64,000 bases of DNA from contig NZ_CANMJB010000001.1 of assembly GCF_947498175.1 (NCBI RefSeq), positions 62,001 to 126,000 of the forward strand, read 5' to 3'. Below are positions 15,011-24,964 of this stretch, in pieces. Position 1 is the first letter of the stretch. Every line of letters begins with the position of its first letter. The notes beneath the pieces were generated by a model. That model worked only from the letters and a program-made list of their open reading frames with translations, did not search any database and was not told where the DNA came from. The stretch is from an uncultured Algimonas sp. Its GTDB lineage: Bacteria > Pseudomonadota > Alphaproteobacteria > Caulobacterales > Maricaulaceae. Both the position numbers and the translations under genes were made by a program.

Positions 15011-18000
15011 CTACTCGGCCGCAACCAGCGCTTCGGCGCGCGCCAATTCGACGGAGAGCAATTGCGAGACGCCTTGTTCGGCCATGGTCACGCCGAACAG
15101 GCGGTCCATGCGGCTCATGGTGACGGGGTTGTGGGTAATGGCGATGAACTTGGTGTCGGTCAGCCGGGACATCTCATCCAAGACATCGCAGTAACGGCCG
15201 ACATTATAGTCGTCGAGCGGAGCGTCGACTTCGTCCAAAACGCAGACAGGAGCCGGGTTGGACAGGAAGACAGCGAAAATCAACGCCGTCGCCGTCAGCG
15301 CCTGTTCGCCGCCGGACAAGAGGCTCATGGGCTTGAGGGTCTTGCCGGGTGGCCGGGCGAAGACTTCAAGACCGGCTTCCAGCGGGTCATCGCTTTCCGT
15401 GAGGGACAGCCAGGCTTCACCGCCGCCGAACAGGGTCACGAACAGTTTGGAGAAATGGCCATTGACCACATCAAAGGCGGCGAGGAGTTTCTGGCGTCCT
15501 TCCGTGTTCAGCTCATCGATGCCTTCGCGCAGCTTTGCGATGGCCTTGACCAGATCCTCGCGTTCCTTCGTCAGTGTGGACAGCGTTTCTTCCTGCTCGG
15601 CCGCTTCCTCGTCGGCGCGCAGATTGACGCTTCCGAGCCGTTCTCGCTCGGCGGCGAGGCGTTCGAGTTTTCGCTCGATATCCGCTTCGGACAAATCCGA
15701 GTCCGGAGACAGCGATCCGAGATGTTCATTCAGTTCGGACGGATTGCACTGCAGCGTTTCGTTGATGCGGGCCTTGGTCTCGCCGATCCGCTCCTTGGCT
15801 GCGACCAGCCGGGCCTCTGCGGCTGCGCGGGATTCGCGGGCTTGTCCGGCAGCCCGTTCCAGATCGCGTGCGGCGATCTCGGCATCGCGCAATGACGTTT
15901 CCGCGCCCGACAAAGTGTCTGCGGCCGCGTCGCGCCGCTGCTCGGCCTCTTCGAGTTGGGCGAACAAGGCAGTACGACGGTTTTCTAACCTGTCCGGACC
16001 GTCCGTCGCACCTTGATGGTTGATCCGGGCGGCATCGAGCCGTCCCTGCAGGGTCGCTACCCGGTCGGCCGCCTGGTCGCGGCGGCGTTGCCAGTCAGCC
16101 CGTTCGCTTTCGACGGCCTTCAAACGCGCCGTTCGCGCGTCGATGGCGTTGCGCAAGGAGCGGTAGGTCGTGTTCGTCTCGTCCGCATCGGCACGAGCGT
16201 CCAGCAAACGTTCGGCGAGGGCGTTGCGCTTGACGCCTAAACTGTCGTCATGATCCGCGCCGTCGACGGAGGCCTTCGCCGCATCGCGCTGCTGGCGCAG
16301 TTCGGCGATCTCGGCCTGCAATCGTTCGATCCGCTCTTCGAGCGACCGGCGTTGCGCCGTTTCACGCGCGACATCGGTTTCGTATTGGGAAAGCGCGGCT
16401 TGCGCGGCGCGTTCCTTGCGCTCCAGTTCAGGCAGGGCGGCGCGAGCTTGGGAAGCCATGTCGCGCGCAAGGTCGCGATGCGCTCGAGCGCGTTCGAAAG
16501 CGAGTTTCGCATCGGCGACGGAGGCTTCCGCGGCCTCGATTTCGCTCGCCATCTCCTGCAGGCGACCTTGTTGCTTCAACTTCACGGATGCGGCCGTTTC
16601 AGCACCGGCTTCCGTGACGAACCCGTCCCAACGCACGACATACCCGTTCCGCGTGACGAGACGCTGTCCGGGCTTGAGTTGATCGGCCAGTTCCGCAGCG
16701 CTTTCCGTCACGCCGATCTGGCCGAGCCTTGCCGTGAGTTCGACCGGCCCGCTGACCAGCTGGGACAAGGGGGTTGCGCCGGGGGGCAGGCGCTGATCGC
16801 TATCCGGCGCGCCGGTCCAGCGCAGGGCGGAGCGACCCCCTATGCCTGCATCGAGATCTTCGCCCAAAGCGGCGGCCAAAGCCCGTTCGTAGCCTTTCTG
16901 CACGGTGATCAACGACAAGGCCGTGGCGTGATCGCTTCCGCCTCGATTGACGATGCGTTCCAGCGCCGAACGTTCGGACGTCAGTTCGCCGAGCACGGCT
17001 TTCGCGTCGGAAAGACTTTCGCGCGCCTGCTGATCAGCTTCGTCGGCATCGTTGCGTTTCGTGGCTGCATTGCGTTCCGCGGCCTTGGCTGCGTTCAGAG
17101 CGTCGAGCGCTTCACGGGCCGAAGCGGCGAACAGGCTGGCCGACCCCCCATTATCGGCCGACAAGGCGGTGAGCGCCCGCTCTGCGTCTTGCAATTCGCG
17201 TTGACGGACGGACAGCCTGCGCTCGGCCTGCTCCAACTCACGCGCAGCGCTTTCGGCGCGTGCCGTTTGCCCAGCGATCTGAGCCGTCAGCTCGTTCATA
17301 TCCGCTTCGATGGTGTTGCGCAGACGAAGCGCGGCTTCGGCCTCGTCGCGCGCCTCATCCAGCGCGGCGGATTGGTCGCCTGCTGCAGCGAGATTGTCGT
17401 GCTCGACTTCCAGGCGTGTCTCGGCAGCCTGCGCATCTTCCACAATGCCGCTTTCGCGGTCGATGTCGGCGGAGAGCTGTTCGATCTGGGCTTCCAGCTT
17501 GCGCAGTTCCGATGTGGCGGCTTTTTCCTCGCTCTCCAGCGCGTCCTTGGCCGCGTTGATGCGGGCCAGCACGGCGGCAGCGATGAGCTGCTCTTCCTGC
17601 AGCGGCTTGATGCCGCCCGACAGATCGGCCGCGATCCGCTGCGCTTCGGCGGATCGGAGCGCCGTATCCTGCACGTTCGCGTCGCAAGCCTTTAACGCAT
17701 CCTGCGCCCCGGCCAGCGTGTCGAGCGCGGCGACCCAGCGCTTGCGCCAGAGCAGGGCGCGATATTCGTGGATTTCACCCGCTAGGCGCTTATAGCGCGC
17801 CGCCTGCCGCGATTGGCGGCGCAGGGACAGCAATTGGCTTTCAATCTGCGCGACGATGTCTTCCAGCCGGTCGAGATTGGTCTCGGCGGCGCGCAGGCGA
17901 AGCTCCGCTTCGTGGCGGCGTGAATGCAGGCCGCTGATCCCGGCGGCTTCCTCCAGCACGCGGCGGCGGTTGGCGGGTTTGGCGGAGATCAGCTCGCTGA

Positions 18001-18454
18001 TCTGGTTCTGGCGGACGAGCGCCGGGGAGTTGGCGCCGGTCGAGGCATCGGCGAAGAGCAGCTGCACGTCCTTGGCCCGGACAGTCTTGCCGTTAATCTT
18101 GTAAGTCGAGCCCTTGCCCTTGACGATGACGCGCATGACTTCGAGCTGGTCGGAGTCGTTGAAAGTGGCGGGCGCGACCCGGGCGCTATTGTCGATGTGC
18201 AACGTGACATGCGCCTGATTGCGCCCCGGGCGTTGCTTCGTGCCGGAGAAGATCACGTCTTCCATCTGCGCGCCGCGCATGGCCTTGGCGCTGTTGGCTC
18301 CCATGACCCAGCGAATGGCTTCCAGTAGGTTGGACTTGCCGCAACCATTCGGCCCGACGACGCCCGTCAGGCCCGGTTCGATCAGGAAGTCGGTGGGCTC
18401 GACGAAGCTCTTGAAGCCCGTGAGCGTGATCTTGTCGAAGACAAGCCCGCCCAT
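15011..18454 (-). CDS. smc: Chromosome segregation protein SMC
   Basis: 1147 residues. N-terminal ATPase half with Walker A GPNGCGKSNLLEAIRWVMG; two long coiled-coil arms (about 170-490 and 660-970); a hinge near 500-650; C-terminal half with signature LLSGGEQALTATAL and Walker B VCVLDEVDAPLDD. SMC with ScpAB condenses and organises the chromosome. The start follows the upstream DsbA-like stop by 3 bp, so smc is the last gene of dciA-dsb-dsb-smc. The hinge region is Gly/Ala-rich but conventional. Confidence 0.97.
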   Translation of the reverse strand: MGGLVFDKITLTGFKSFVEPTDFLIEPGLTGVVGPNGCGKSNLLEAIRWVMGANSAKAMRGAQMEDVIFSGTKQRPGRNQAHVTLHIDNSARVAPATFNDSDQLEVMRVIVKGKGSTYKINGKTVRAKDVQLLFADASTGANSPALVRQNQISELISAKPANRRRVLEEAAGISGLHSRRHEAELRLRAAETNLDRLEDIVAQIESQLLSLRRQSRQAARYKRLAGEIHEYRALLWRKRWVAALDTLAGAQDALKACDANVQDTALRSAEAQRIAADLSGGIKPLQEEQLIAAAVLARINAAKDALESEEKAATSELRKLEAQIEQLSADIDRESGIVEDAQAAETRLEVEHDNLAAAGDQSAALDEARDEAEAALRLRNTIEADMNELTAQIAGQTARAESAARELEQAERRLSVRQRELQDAERALTALSADNGGSASLFAASAREALDALNAAKAAERNAATKRNDADEADQQARESLSDAKAVLGELTSERSALERIVNRGGSDHATALSLITVQKGYERALAAALGEDLDAGIGGRSALRWTGAPDSDQRLPPGATPLSQLVSGPVELTARLGQIGVTESAAELADQLKPGQRLVTRNGYVVRWDGFVTEAGAETAASVKLKQQGRLQEMASEIEAAEASVADAKLAFERARAHRDLARDMASQARAALPELERKERAAQAALSQYETDVARETAQRRSLEERIERLQAEIAELRQQRDAAKASVDGADHDDSLGVKRNALAERLLDARADADETNTTYRSLRNAIDARTARLKAVESERADWQRRRDQAADRVATLQGRLDAARINHQGATDGPDRLENRRTALFAQLEEAEQRRDAAADTLSGAETSLRDAEIAARDLERAAGQARESRAAAEARLVAAKERIGETKARINETLQCNPSELNEHLGSLSPDSDLSEADIERKLERLAAERERLGSVNLRADEEAAEQEETLSTLTKEREDLVKAIAKLREGIDELNTEGRQKLLAAFDVVNGHFSKLFVTLFGGGEAWLSLTESDDPLEAGLEVFARPPGKTLKPMSLLSGGEQALTATALIFAVFLSNPAPVCVLDEVDAPLDDYNVGRYCDVLDEMSRLTDTKFIAITHNPVTMSRMDRLFGVTMAEQGVSQLLSVELARAEALVAAE

Positions 18455-18457
18455 CGG

Positions 18458-19153
18458 CTACTCGGTCGTGTTGTCGGACGGGGCGGGAGCCTCATCGCCC
18501 AGCAATTCGCCAAGGACCTCGTCCAGTTGTTCGACGGTGCCGATCTTGGCGGCATTACCGTTGATGAAGAAAGCGGGTGTGCCGCCGACACCTTCGTCGA
18601 AGCCCTGCTGCATCTTGCTCTGTATGGTTTCACGGTGCGCTTCGTTCGCCATGCAGGTTGCAAATTCCTCTTCCGACAGTCCGGACGCCTTGGCTATGTT
18701 GATATAAGCGGTTCGCGCATCGCCGTTCTGAGCCATCTGCATGATCTGCTGCAGGCGGTCGAACTGAAGCTTGATATTGGTAAAATAGTCCTCTTCATCG
18801 GCGCAGAGTGCGATCTTGAAACCGGCTTCGGCCAGATCGGGCTGGCCGGTCAGAAATTCGCGGAAGACGTACCGCACCTTGCCGGTGTCGATATAGCGGG
18901 CCTTGAGATCGGGATAGACGTTCCGATGCCATAGAGCGCAAGCTGGACAGGTGACGGACGCATATTCTACGATCGTGACCGGGGCATCAACGCGGCCGAT
19001 GGCATGGTCGTCGGACCGTTCAAAGGCGGTGCGGTCGGCGCTCGCGCCGGCGGGAGTGGCGGAGGACGCGGTGCCGTCCTGCCCGGCATTGTTGCAGGCT
19101 GCGAACAATGCGGCCGCGCCGACGAGGGAAAGAGTGCGAATCACAGAAGCCAT
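18458..19153 (-). CDS. DsbA-like thiol oxidoreductase, predicted lipoprotein
   Basis: 231 residues from the ATG at 19153, which gives a clean lipoprotein signal (LVGAAALFAAC); the track start is 11 codons earlier. The thioredoxin fold with helical insertion has active site CPAC in YASVTCPACALWH and the cis-Pro region as GGTPAFFINGN. Such proteins introduce or shuffle disulfides in the periplasm. A single DsbA-family gene in front of smc is, from memory, a common alphaproteobacterial order; here there are two in tandem. Different dipeptides between the cysteines (PA here, PH in the neighbour) suggest different redox potentials. Confidence 0.87.
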   Translation of the reverse strand: MASVIRTLSLVGAAALFAACNNAGQDGTASSATPAGASADRTAFERSDDHAIGRVDAPVTIVEYASVTCPACALWHRNVYPDLKARYIDTGKVRYVFREFLTGQPDLAEAGFKIALCADEEDYFTNIKLQFDRLQQIMQMAQNGDARTAYINIAKASGLSEEEFATCMANEAHRETIQSKMQQGFDEGVGGTPAFFINGNAAKIGTVEQLDEVLGELLGDEAPAPSDNTTE

Positions 19154-19234
19154 AGTCGAGCATCCCGAATTGAAGGTGAAGTGCAAGCCGCGCCCGCACG
19201 AAAGGCCGGTCGGCTCCGGCCGTTATGGACAGGT

Positions 19235-19864
19235 TCAACGTGCCGTGGAGCGGCCTTCCACCCAGCCGCGGATCGCCTCGGCGTCATGGTCGCCCTTCAT
19301 GACCCGGCCGTTGAAGACGAAACCGGGAACGCCGTCGATCCGGCCCGCGACCGAACGCTGTTCGGCGCGCAGGATCGGCTCCATGTTGGCTGGGTCGGAC
19401 AGGCAGGCCGTGATGGCCGCTTCGTCCGCCAATCCCGCCCCACGGGCGACGGCGTCGAACTGGGCGCGGATTTCCGTCCCGTCCTTCGCCCCGAGAATGG
19501 CGCGCTGACGGGCGAACTGGTCTTCGATCACGCTCATATAGGCCTTGTCCGGGGCGCATTCTGCCATCAGGAAACCGGTCAGCGACATCTGCATCGGTTG
19601 CGTCGGCAGCGGCCGGAACACGACGCGCAGCGCGCCGGGCTCGACCAGATCCGATTTCACGGTCGGCCAGTCCTTGGCGAACCACGCCCCGCAATGCGGG
19701 CACATGTTGGAAGCGTAGACGATCAGCGTGTTGGGCGCGTCCGCCTGGCCCAAGGTCCGGTCCGTGGGCGCTTCGGTGAAGACATGGTCCGGTTCGTCCG
19801 CAGGCTGCGCCAGCGCCGGCGCGGCGAACAGGAGCGATAGAACGGCAAGGGTGGCTCGGATCAT
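19235..19864 (-). CDS. DsbA-like periplasmic thiol-disulfide oxidoreductase
   Basis: 209 residues with a classical signal peptide (LAVLSLLFAAPALA-QP). The active site CPHC lies in ASNMCPHCGAWF, identical in dipeptide to E. coli DsbA, and the cis-proline segment is DGVPGFVFNG. It probably oxidises periplasmic proteins. It sits between dciA and the CPAC lipoprotein paralogue, all on one strand with short gaps (10 and 81 bp). Unlike its neighbour it lacks a lipobox, so the pair would be one soluble and one membrane-anchored enzyme. Confidence 0.87.
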   Translation of the reverse strand: MIRATLAVLSLLFAAPALAQPADEPDHVFTEAPTDRTLGQADAPNTLIVYASNMCPHCGAWFAKDWPTVKSDLVEPGALRVVFRPLPTQPMQMSLTGFLMAECAPDKAYMSVIEDQFARQRAILGAKDGTEIRAQFDAVARGAGLADEAAITACLSDPANMEPILRAEQRSVAGRIDGVPGFVFNGRVMKGDHDAEAIRGWVEGRSTAR

Positions 19865-19874
19865 CTCGGATCTT

Positions 19875-20429
19875 TCAAGGCTGGTGTCTGATGACTTCGC
19901 GGCCGAGCCGCTCCAGAACGTCCTTTAGCCGTTCATTGCGGACCTGCGTAAGGCCTTCGCGCAGCGCGGCGTCCTCGGACGGGGTCAATCCCCGTTTGGG
20001 CGAGACCGGATCGGACCCGGGCGGGGCGGCCTGGACGACCTGGAGCCGGGCGACGGACCCGGCGCCCAGATGCGCGTTCAGGCGCTCCAGGATCGGCCCC
20101 GACGCGGCCAGGATGAGCGAGGCGGCCGGACCCGGCGCGCTGATCACCAGCGTGCGGCCGTCCTTGCTGCCTCGGAACCGCACGGGCGCGCTGATCTTCG
20201 ACCAGCGCGGGCCCATGATGTCGGGCCAGAGATCGGCCAAAGCCAGCGCGGAGCTGCCCCGTTTGCGTCCCTTGCCCGCCAATGGGCGCATGACGCGGTT
20301 CACGGCCATGCTGGCGCTCGGCAGGGCACGGGCCTGCGGCCGGGCGCGGCGCGCTTCGAGGTAACGCTCCACGATGGCGCGTTCGGCCGGGGTGAGGGGG
20401 CGATGTGTCACGACCTGATCATCGACCAT
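19875..20429 (-). CDS. dciA: DciA-like DUF721 protein (replicative helicase loading)
   Basis: 184 residues. The DUF721 core (about 60-150) has the family pattern LADLWPDIMGPRWSKISAPVRF and a following beta segment TLVISAPGPAAS. DciA proteins help load the replicative helicase DnaB in bacteria that lack DnaC/DnaI. The N- and C-terminal tails are basic and charged. It is the first gene of the unit running to smc and is divergent from mutY with only 38 bp between start codons, so the two promoters must overlap. Confidence 0.8.
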   Translation of the reverse strand: MVDDQVVTHRPLTPAERAIVERYLEARRARPQARALPSASMAVNRVMRPLAGKGRKRGSSALALADLWPDIMGPRWSKISAPVRFRGSKDGRTLVISAPGPAASLILAASGPILERLNAHLGAGSVARLQVVQAAPPGSDPVSPKRGLTPSEDAALREGLTQVRNERLKDVLERLGREVIRHQP

Positions 20430-20467
20430 TGCAAGGCCGAGGTAAAGTGCACAGGTCTGCGCTCATC

Positions 20468-21520
20468 ATGTGGAGCGATGAGGACATAGAGGCCATGCGG
20501 GCCGCTCTGCTGGAGTGGTACGACCGAGAAGGGCGGACATTGCCGTGGCGTGTCCGGCCGGAAGACCGCGCGAAGGGTGCCAAGCCCGATCCTTACGCGA
20601 TCTGGCTGTCCGAGATCATGTTGCAGCAGACGACCGTGCCGCACGGCACGCCTTACTGGCACAAATTCCTGCGGCTCTATCCGACGGTGGACGACCTTGC
20701 CGCAGCCCCGCTGGACGATGTCCTGATCCATTGGGCTGGACTGGGCTATTATGCGCGGGCGCGGAACCTGCACAAATGCGCGAAGATTGTCGTCGCCAAT
20801 CATGGCGGACGCTTTCCCCGCACAAAGGCGGAGCTTATTCAGCTGCCGGGCATCGGTGACTATACGGCTTCGACCATCGCCGCGATCTGCTTCGACGAGC
20901 CGACGACTATCGTCGACGGCAATGTGGAGCGGGTGATGGCGCGGCTGCACCGTGTCGAGGCGCCGCTACCCAAGGCAAAGCCTGAGCTCAAGCGGCTCGC
21001 TACCGTGCTGTCCGATCCCGACAGGCCCGGCGATTACGGCCAGGCCGTGATGGATCTCGGCGCGACCGTCTGCACGCCGCGCTCGCCGTCCTGCCTGCTC
21101 TGTCCATGGAAGGATTGGTGTCGGGCCTACGAAGCCGGTGACCAGACGGATTATCCGAAGAAGACGCCGAAGAAGGCGAAGCCCGTTCGCCATGGACAGG
21201 CGTTCGTGATGCTAAAGGACGGCGCGGTCTGGCTGCGCCGCCGGGTGGAGGAAGGGCTGCTCGGCGGCATGATGGAAGTGCCGACGACGGATTGGATCGC
21301 GTCAGAGACGGCGTTCGATCCACCGATCGCGGCGGATTGGGTGCGGACCGCAGCACCCGTGCGGCATGTCTTCACCCATTTCGAGCTTCGACTGGACGTT
21401 CATGTGGCGCATGTGAAAAGCGACCCACCGGGGGAGGGCCGATGGGTCGCGACGGACGCGCTGGGTCAGGAAGCGCTGCCAAGCCTGTTCAAGAAGGTGT
21501 TGAGGGCAGCCGACCTCTAA
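20468..21520 (+). CDS. mutY: A/G-specific adenine DNA glycosylase
   Basis: 350 residues from ATG 20468; the track start would overlap dciA and lacks homology. The catalytic Glu lies in WLSEIMLQQTTV, the helix-hairpin-helix is LPGIGDYTAS, and the catalytic Asp is in TIVDGNVERVMARL. The 4Fe-4S loop is C-x6-C-x2-C-x5-C (CTPRSPSCLLCPWKDWC). A C-terminal Nudix-like domain recognises 8-oxoG. It removes adenine mispaired with 8-oxoguanine. Confidence 0.95.
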   Translation: MWSDEDIEAMRAALLEWYDREGRTLPWRVRPEDRAKGAKPDPYAIWLSEIMLQQTTVPHGTPYWHKFLRLYPTVDDLAAAPLDDVLIHWAGLGYYARARNLHKCAKIVVANHGGRFPRTKAELIQLPGIGDYTASTIAAICFDEPTTIVDGNVERVMARLHRVEAPLPKAKPELKRLATVLSDPDRPGDYGQAVMDLGATVCTPRSPSCLLCPWKDWCRAYEAGDQTDYPKKTPKKAKPVRHGQAFVMLKDGAVWLRRRVEEGLLGGMMEVPTTDWIASETAFDPPIAADWVRTAAPVRHVFTHFELRLDVHVAHVKSDPPGEGRWVATDALGQEALPSLFKKVLRAADL

Positions 21521-21574
21521 TGGCGTTGTCCCCGCAATGAATGCCGGGGACGGCTTGTAGTTAGGCAATGGCCC

Positions 21575-22144
21575 TTAGGCCGCCTTGCCGTTGTCGTTCA
21601 TATCGCTTGAGGCCATGCCATCCTGCTCCGGCAGGGACTTGTGGCGTCCGCCAATCTCGATGCGGCGCGATTCCGGCTGGGTCTCTTCCGTCTTTGGCAG
21701 GGTCAGCTCCAACACGCCATCTTCGAACGTGGCTTCGATGCTGTCCTCGTCGACGCCGTCCGGCAGGGCCAGCATGCGCTGGAAGCGCCCGTAGCGCGTT
21801 TCGGTCTGACTGCGACCGTCCTCGGAGCGCTCGTAGCGGGACTTCTTCTCGCCGGAGATTCGGATCTGTCCGTTTTCGACGCTGACATCGACATGGTCGC
21901 GCTTCACACCCGGCAATTCCAGCGACAGGCGGAATTCGTCGTCGGTTTCGTGATGGTCGATGGCGGGGGTGAAGAAGCTGCCCGCCTCCTGATCGTCGTC
22001 CTGGTCGATCAGCGACTGGGCGCGGTTGAACATGTCCGCCATTTCGCGCTGCATGTGGTCGAAAATGGAATAGCCCTGCTGGGGAGAGCTCACGCGCGCG
22101 CGGGGCGTGATGCGATAGCGGTAGATGATGGGATAGTTGGCCAT
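21575..22144 (-). CDS. Small heat-shock protein, Hsp20 family
   Basis: 189 residues. The alpha-crystallin domain (about 60-165) has the usual signatures FRLSLELPGVKRDHVDVSVE, GRFQRMLALPDGVD and DGVLELTLPK. The N-terminus includes a Tyr/Arg-rich segment, and the C-terminus carries a degenerate I/L-x-I/L anchor (RRIEIGG). It is an ATP-independent holdase for unfolding proteins. AAAGGAG precedes the ATG. A sigma-32-like promoter (22206-22235) with a palindrome lies upstream, directly after the ccrM stop. Confidence 0.93.
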   Translation of the reverse strand: MANYPIIYRYRITPRARVSSPQQGYSIFDHMQREMADMFNRAQSLIDQDDDQEAGSFFTPAIDHHETDDEFRLSLELPGVKRDHVDVSVENGQIRISGEKKSRYERSEDGRSQTETRYGRFQRMLALPDGVDEDSIEATFEDGVLELTLPKTEETQPESRRIEIGGRHKSLPEQDGMASSDMNDNGKAA

Positions 22145-22205
22145 GTCTGGGGTCTCCTTTCATTGACGATGGGCGCGACCGGCCGGATGCCGGACGCTTT
22201 CCATG

Positions 22206-22235
22206 CAATGAGGAAGGCCGCCATAGGGTTTCAAA
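22206..22235 (-). promoter_or_regulatory. Possible heat-shock (sigma-32-type) promoter of hsp20
   Basis: On the minus strand TTTGAAA and CCTCATTG are separated by 15 bp, resembling the sigma-32 elements CTTGAAA and CCCCATNT. The -35 element lies in a palindrome TAGGGTTTCAAACCCTA (22224-22240). Confidence 0.4.
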
Positions 22236-22260
22236 CCCTACGGAATGGCAATGTCGAAAG

Positions 22261-23445
<1,185 letters not shown>

Positions 23446-23488
23446 TTACGATGAGGACCAGAGCTGGGGGCGGCACGGTAAATGGCGT

Positions 23489-23548
23489 GTTAAATCGCAT
23501 GGTTAACGCGGATTAGGGATTTCGGAGCCGAATCGGAGACCGTCTTAA
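23489..23548 (-). promoter_or_regulatory. Possible cell-cycle control region of ccrM
   Basis: Three TTAA half-sites (23489, 23502, 23545) and one GANTC site (GAATC, 23530-23534) cluster 68-127 bp upstream of ccrM. The first two TTAA are 9 bp apart rather than the canonical 7, so CtrA binding is only suggested. Confidence 0.3.
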
Positions 23549-23608
23549 CCTTTGGCGTTGCGCGCGGCCGCAGTGTGCGCCCATAGAACGCGGCAGGGAG
23601 AGAGCATC

Positions 23609-24910
23609 ATGAAAAAGACCCTTCTGGCTACGGCCTTGTTTCTAACGGCGACACCGGCGGTCTCCTCGGACGATTTGCGCGCGGCGATCCAGGCCGATTA
23701 CGACGCCAATCTCGAGCAACTTTTCGTTCACCTTCATGAAAATCCGGAACTGTCCTTCCAGGAGACCGAAACCGCGAAGCGTATCGCTTCCGAATTGACC
23801 GCGCTCGGCTATGACGTGACGACCCAAGTCGGGCGCACCGGCGTGGTCGCCGTGCTGGAGAACGGGGAGGGGCCGACCGTCCTGATCCGGGCCGACATGG
23901 ACGCCCTGCCAGTCGACGAACGCAGCGGCCTGCCCTATGCGTCCACGGCGACCCAGGTGAACTTGGTCGGCAAGGAGATGCCGGTCATGCATGCCTGCGG
24001 CCACGATGTGCACATGACCTCGCTGGTCGGCACGGCGCGCCAGCTCATGCGGCTGAAGGACGACTGGTCCGGCACGCTGGTCCTGATCGGTCAGCCGGCC
24101 GAGGAGATCATCTCCGGCGCCAAGGCCATGATCGAGGACGGTCTCTACGAACGCTTCCCCAAGCCCGACTACGCCATCGGCTTCCACGTCTGGTCGCCGG
24201 TGGAAGCCGGAAAGGTGATGGTGCCGGGCGGCCTGGCCTATTCCAGCTCCGACAGCGTGGACATCACCGTGCGCGGCGTCGGCACGCACGGGGCGGCGCC
24301 GCATATGGGTGTCGATCCGATCTTGGTCGCCAGCGCCCTTGTGGTGAACCTGCAATCCATCGTCTCGCGCAGCATCAACCCGCTGCAACCGGGCGTGATC
24401 ACGGTCGGGTCGTTCCAGGCGGGGACGAAGAACAACATCATCGGCGACACGGCGGAGCTAAAGCTGACCGTGCGGTCCGACGACCCCGACGTGCGCACGA
24501 CCCTGCTCGATTCCATCGACCGCGTGGCGCGCGGCACGGCCATCGCCTACGGCGTGCCGGACGACCTGCTGCCGGTCGTCACGCGCCTGCCGCGCAGCAC
24601 GCCGCCCATGAAGAACGACCGCGAGACCGCCGACTTCCTGCGCTCGCATCTGCGCGGCAACATGCCGGATGGCGCGGTGATCGAGGCCGCGCGCAGCGGC
24701 ATGGGTGCGGAAGACTTCGCGGAGCTGATCTCGCCCGACCTCGGCGTGAAAGGTGTCTACATGGCCGTCGGCGGGACGCCCGCCGACGAGCTCGACGGCG
24801 TGGCCTCGCACCATTCGCCCTTCTTCAAGGTGTCGCCCGAGCCGAGCGTTACGGCCGGGACGGAAGCGATGACGCTGAGCGCGATGGCATTGTTCAAGCG
24901 CGAACAGTGA
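23609..24910 (+). CDS. M20 family amidohydrolase, exported
   Basis: 433 residues from ATG 23609, set by GGGAGAG and a signal peptide (MKKTLLATALFLTATPAVS). The M20D pattern is clear: HENPELSFQE at the N-terminus, RADMDALP, and the metal-binding MHACGHDVHMT. It also has a dimerisation domain insert (about 220-330) and GAEDFAEL near the C-terminus. Relatives hydrolyse N-acyl amino acids, hippurate or IAA conjugates; the substrate cannot be told from sequence. Export suggests it acts on external amides or peptides. Confidence 0.9.
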   Translation: MKKTLLATALFLTATPAVSSDDLRAAIQADYDANLEQLFVHLHENPELSFQETETAKRIASELTALGYDVTTQVGRTGVVAVLENGEGPTVLIRADMDALPVDERSGLPYASTATQVNLVGKEMPVMHACGHDVHMTSLVGTARQLMRLKDDWSGTLVLIGQPAEEIISGAKAMIEDGLYERFPKPDYAIGFHVWSPVEAGKVMVPGGLAYSSSDSVDITVRGVGTHGAAPHMGVDPILVASALVVNLQSIVSRSINPLQPGVITVGSFQAGTKNNIIGDTAELKLTVRSDDPDVRTTLLDSIDRVARGTAIAYGVPDDLLPVVTRLPRSTPPMKNDRETADFLRSHLRGNMPDGAVIEAARSGMGAEDFAELISPDLGVKGVYMAVGGTPADELDGVASHHSPFFKVSPEPSVTAGTEAMTLSAMALFKREQ

Positions 24911-24964
24911 AACTTATGCAGAGGCGGATTTCGCCTTTGCGCCGAGTCTCGCTAAGCGCCCCGC

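Noticed and set aside
16250-17695. 481-codon + strand ORF opposite smc
   Set aside because: Shadow of the SMC coiled-coil frame; no domain features.
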